Source: Bog-473 sp963791995
GTDB lineage: Bacteria > Actinomycetota > Acidimicrobiia > Acidimicrobiales > RAAP-2
DNA: 64,000 bases
Direction: 5' to 3'
NCBI GenBank assembly: GCA_963791995.1
Contig: CAWBUQ010000004.1
Location: 372,001-436,000 of the forward strand
Made by a program: the position numbers and the translations under genes. Positions 63,086 to 64,000 of this stretch are shown one piece after another. Every line of letters starts with the position of its first letter. The first letter of the stretch is position 1. Under the pieces are notes generated by a model. It did not search any database. It saw nothing but the letters and a program-made list of their open reading frames with translations, and had not been told where the DNA came from.

Positions 63086-64000
63086 ATGTCCGACTACTCG
63101 CTCGAACTGAACGAAGACCAGCTGCAGATTCGTAAAGTGGGTCCACGAATTCGCGGAGAACGTGGTGCGTCCCGCCGGGCCGGAGTGGGACGAGCGCGAA
63201 GAGACGCCATGGCCGATCATCGAGGAGGCGGCCCGCAACGGGCTTCTACTCCTTCGACTTCATCGCCCAGTGCTTCTCGGATCCGACGGGACTCTTGATG
63301 TGCCTGGTCAACGAGGAGATGAGCTGGGGCGACGCCGGCATCGCGCTCGCCATCTTCGGTTCGACGCTGGCGGTGGCCGGTATCTTCGCCAACGGCACGC
63401 CCGAACAGATCGGGGAGTGGATCCCGCAGTGCTTCGGCTCGCCCGACGACATCAAGCTGGCGGCCTTCGGTGTCTCCGAGCCCGATGCCGGTTCCGACGT
63501 CTCCTCGCTGAAGTCCCGGGCGGTCTACGACGAGGCGAAGGACGAGTGGGTGCTCAACGGCACCAAGACGTGGATCACCAACGGCGGCATCGCCAACACG
63601 CACGTCCTCGTGCTCTCGGTCGACCCGTCCCTGGGCAGCCGGGGCCAGGCCAGCTTCGTCGTGCCCGAGGGCACACCGGGCATCTCGCAGGGCCAGAAGT
63701 TCAAGAAGATGGGCATCCGTGCCTCGCACACCGCCGAAGTGGTGCTCGACGACTGCCGCGTGCCCGGACGGTGCCTGCTCGGCGGCAAGGAGAAGCTCGA
63801 CGAGCGTCTGGCCCGGGCCCGCGAGGGAAAGCGGACCTCGACGCAGGCCGCCATGGCCACGTTCGAGGCCTCACGCCCGATCGTCGGCGCCCAGGCCGTC
63901 GGCATCGCGCGGGCCGCCTACGAGTACTCGCTCGACTACGCCAAGGAGCGCAAGCAGTTCGGCCGGGCCATCATCGAGAACCAGGCCATCGCCTTCAAGC
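63086..64000 (+). CDS. Acyl-CoA dehydrogenase, N-terminal part (cut by window edge; two frameshifts)
   Basis: ATG 63086 after AAGGAGGG. N-domain YSLELNEDQLQIR then WVHEFAENVVRPAGPEWD; beta-domain LAAFGVSEPDAGSDVSSLKS and WVLNGTKTWITNGGIANTH; then MGIRASHTAEVVLDDCRVP and ERKQFGRAIIENQAIAFK at the edge. Shifts at 63131-63134 (CGTA, Arg) and about 63238 are wobble doublings. A FadE-type flavoprotein; the catalytic Glu lies beyond the window. Confidence 0.93.

Noticed and set aside
1..64000. CRISPR arrays, transposases, integrases or defence genes
   Set aside because: No spaced repeat array and no protein with transposase, integrase, nuclease-defence or toxin-antitoxin motifs was seen.

Overview
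The window is high-GC actinobacterial DNA. GTG starts, GTGA/ATGA stop-start overlaps, DUF427 proteins, LLM-class flavin oxidoreductases, a WS/DGAT acyltransferase, cobalamin-dependent mutase subunits and single-chain LivHM permeases together suggest an uncultured Acidimicrobiia-like lineage. That placement is inference from gene content. No rRNA, tRNA, CRISPR array, insertion sequence or phage gene was seen.

Region A (about 0.2-20.4 kb) looks like a catabolic island for an unidentified compound handled as CoA thioesters. It holds a TetR regulator, a DUF35-thiolase fusion, two family-2 amidohydrolases, an enoyl-CoA hydratase, a complete Liv-type ABC importer (LivHM, LivG, LivF, LivK), a DUF427/thioesterase group, an SDR, a two-subunit B12 mutase, a MarR regulator, a cytochrome P450 and an LLM oxidoreductase. 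Four of its promoters carry versions of one 16-bp palindrome, best seen as TTGACG-N4-CGTCAA, which points to a shared regulon.

Region B (20.4-45.4 kb) is mixed: adenine/adenosine deaminase, fructosamine-kinase-like protein, hydrolases, a REC-GGDEF protein, a TetR/ferritin-like/LLM group, a CsoR copper-sensor operon with a permease-YHS protein, a FAD oxidoreductase, an ArsC-like protein, a CAP-like lipoprotein with duplicated domains, a TMEM165-type transporter, two paralogous OmpR response regulators without kinases, a WhiG/FliA sigma factor, glutamate decarboxylase, an ion-channel-like protein and a DUF1269 protein.

Region C (45.5-58.9 kb) holds formate-THF ligase, acyl-CoA dehydrogenase, TsaD/TsaC, a VOC protein, WS/DGAT divergent from a membrane-anchored esterase, and a second intact Liv importer. 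Region D (58.9-64 kb) holds ValS, CysS and the start of another acyl-CoA dehydrogenase.

The most striking feature is not a gene. Genes at 0.4-20.1 kb and 58.9-63.3 kb, including essential valS and cysS, are full of +1 frameshifts. In roughly fifty of them the extra base sits at a codon third position, next to a different base, and deleting either one gives the same amino acid (for example CTCG as CTC or CTG). The simplest reading is that two co-assembled strains differ at synonymous sites and the consensus kept both alleles. These genes are therefore annotated as functional CDSs spanning the frameshifts. Exact positions of some frameshifts are approximate.
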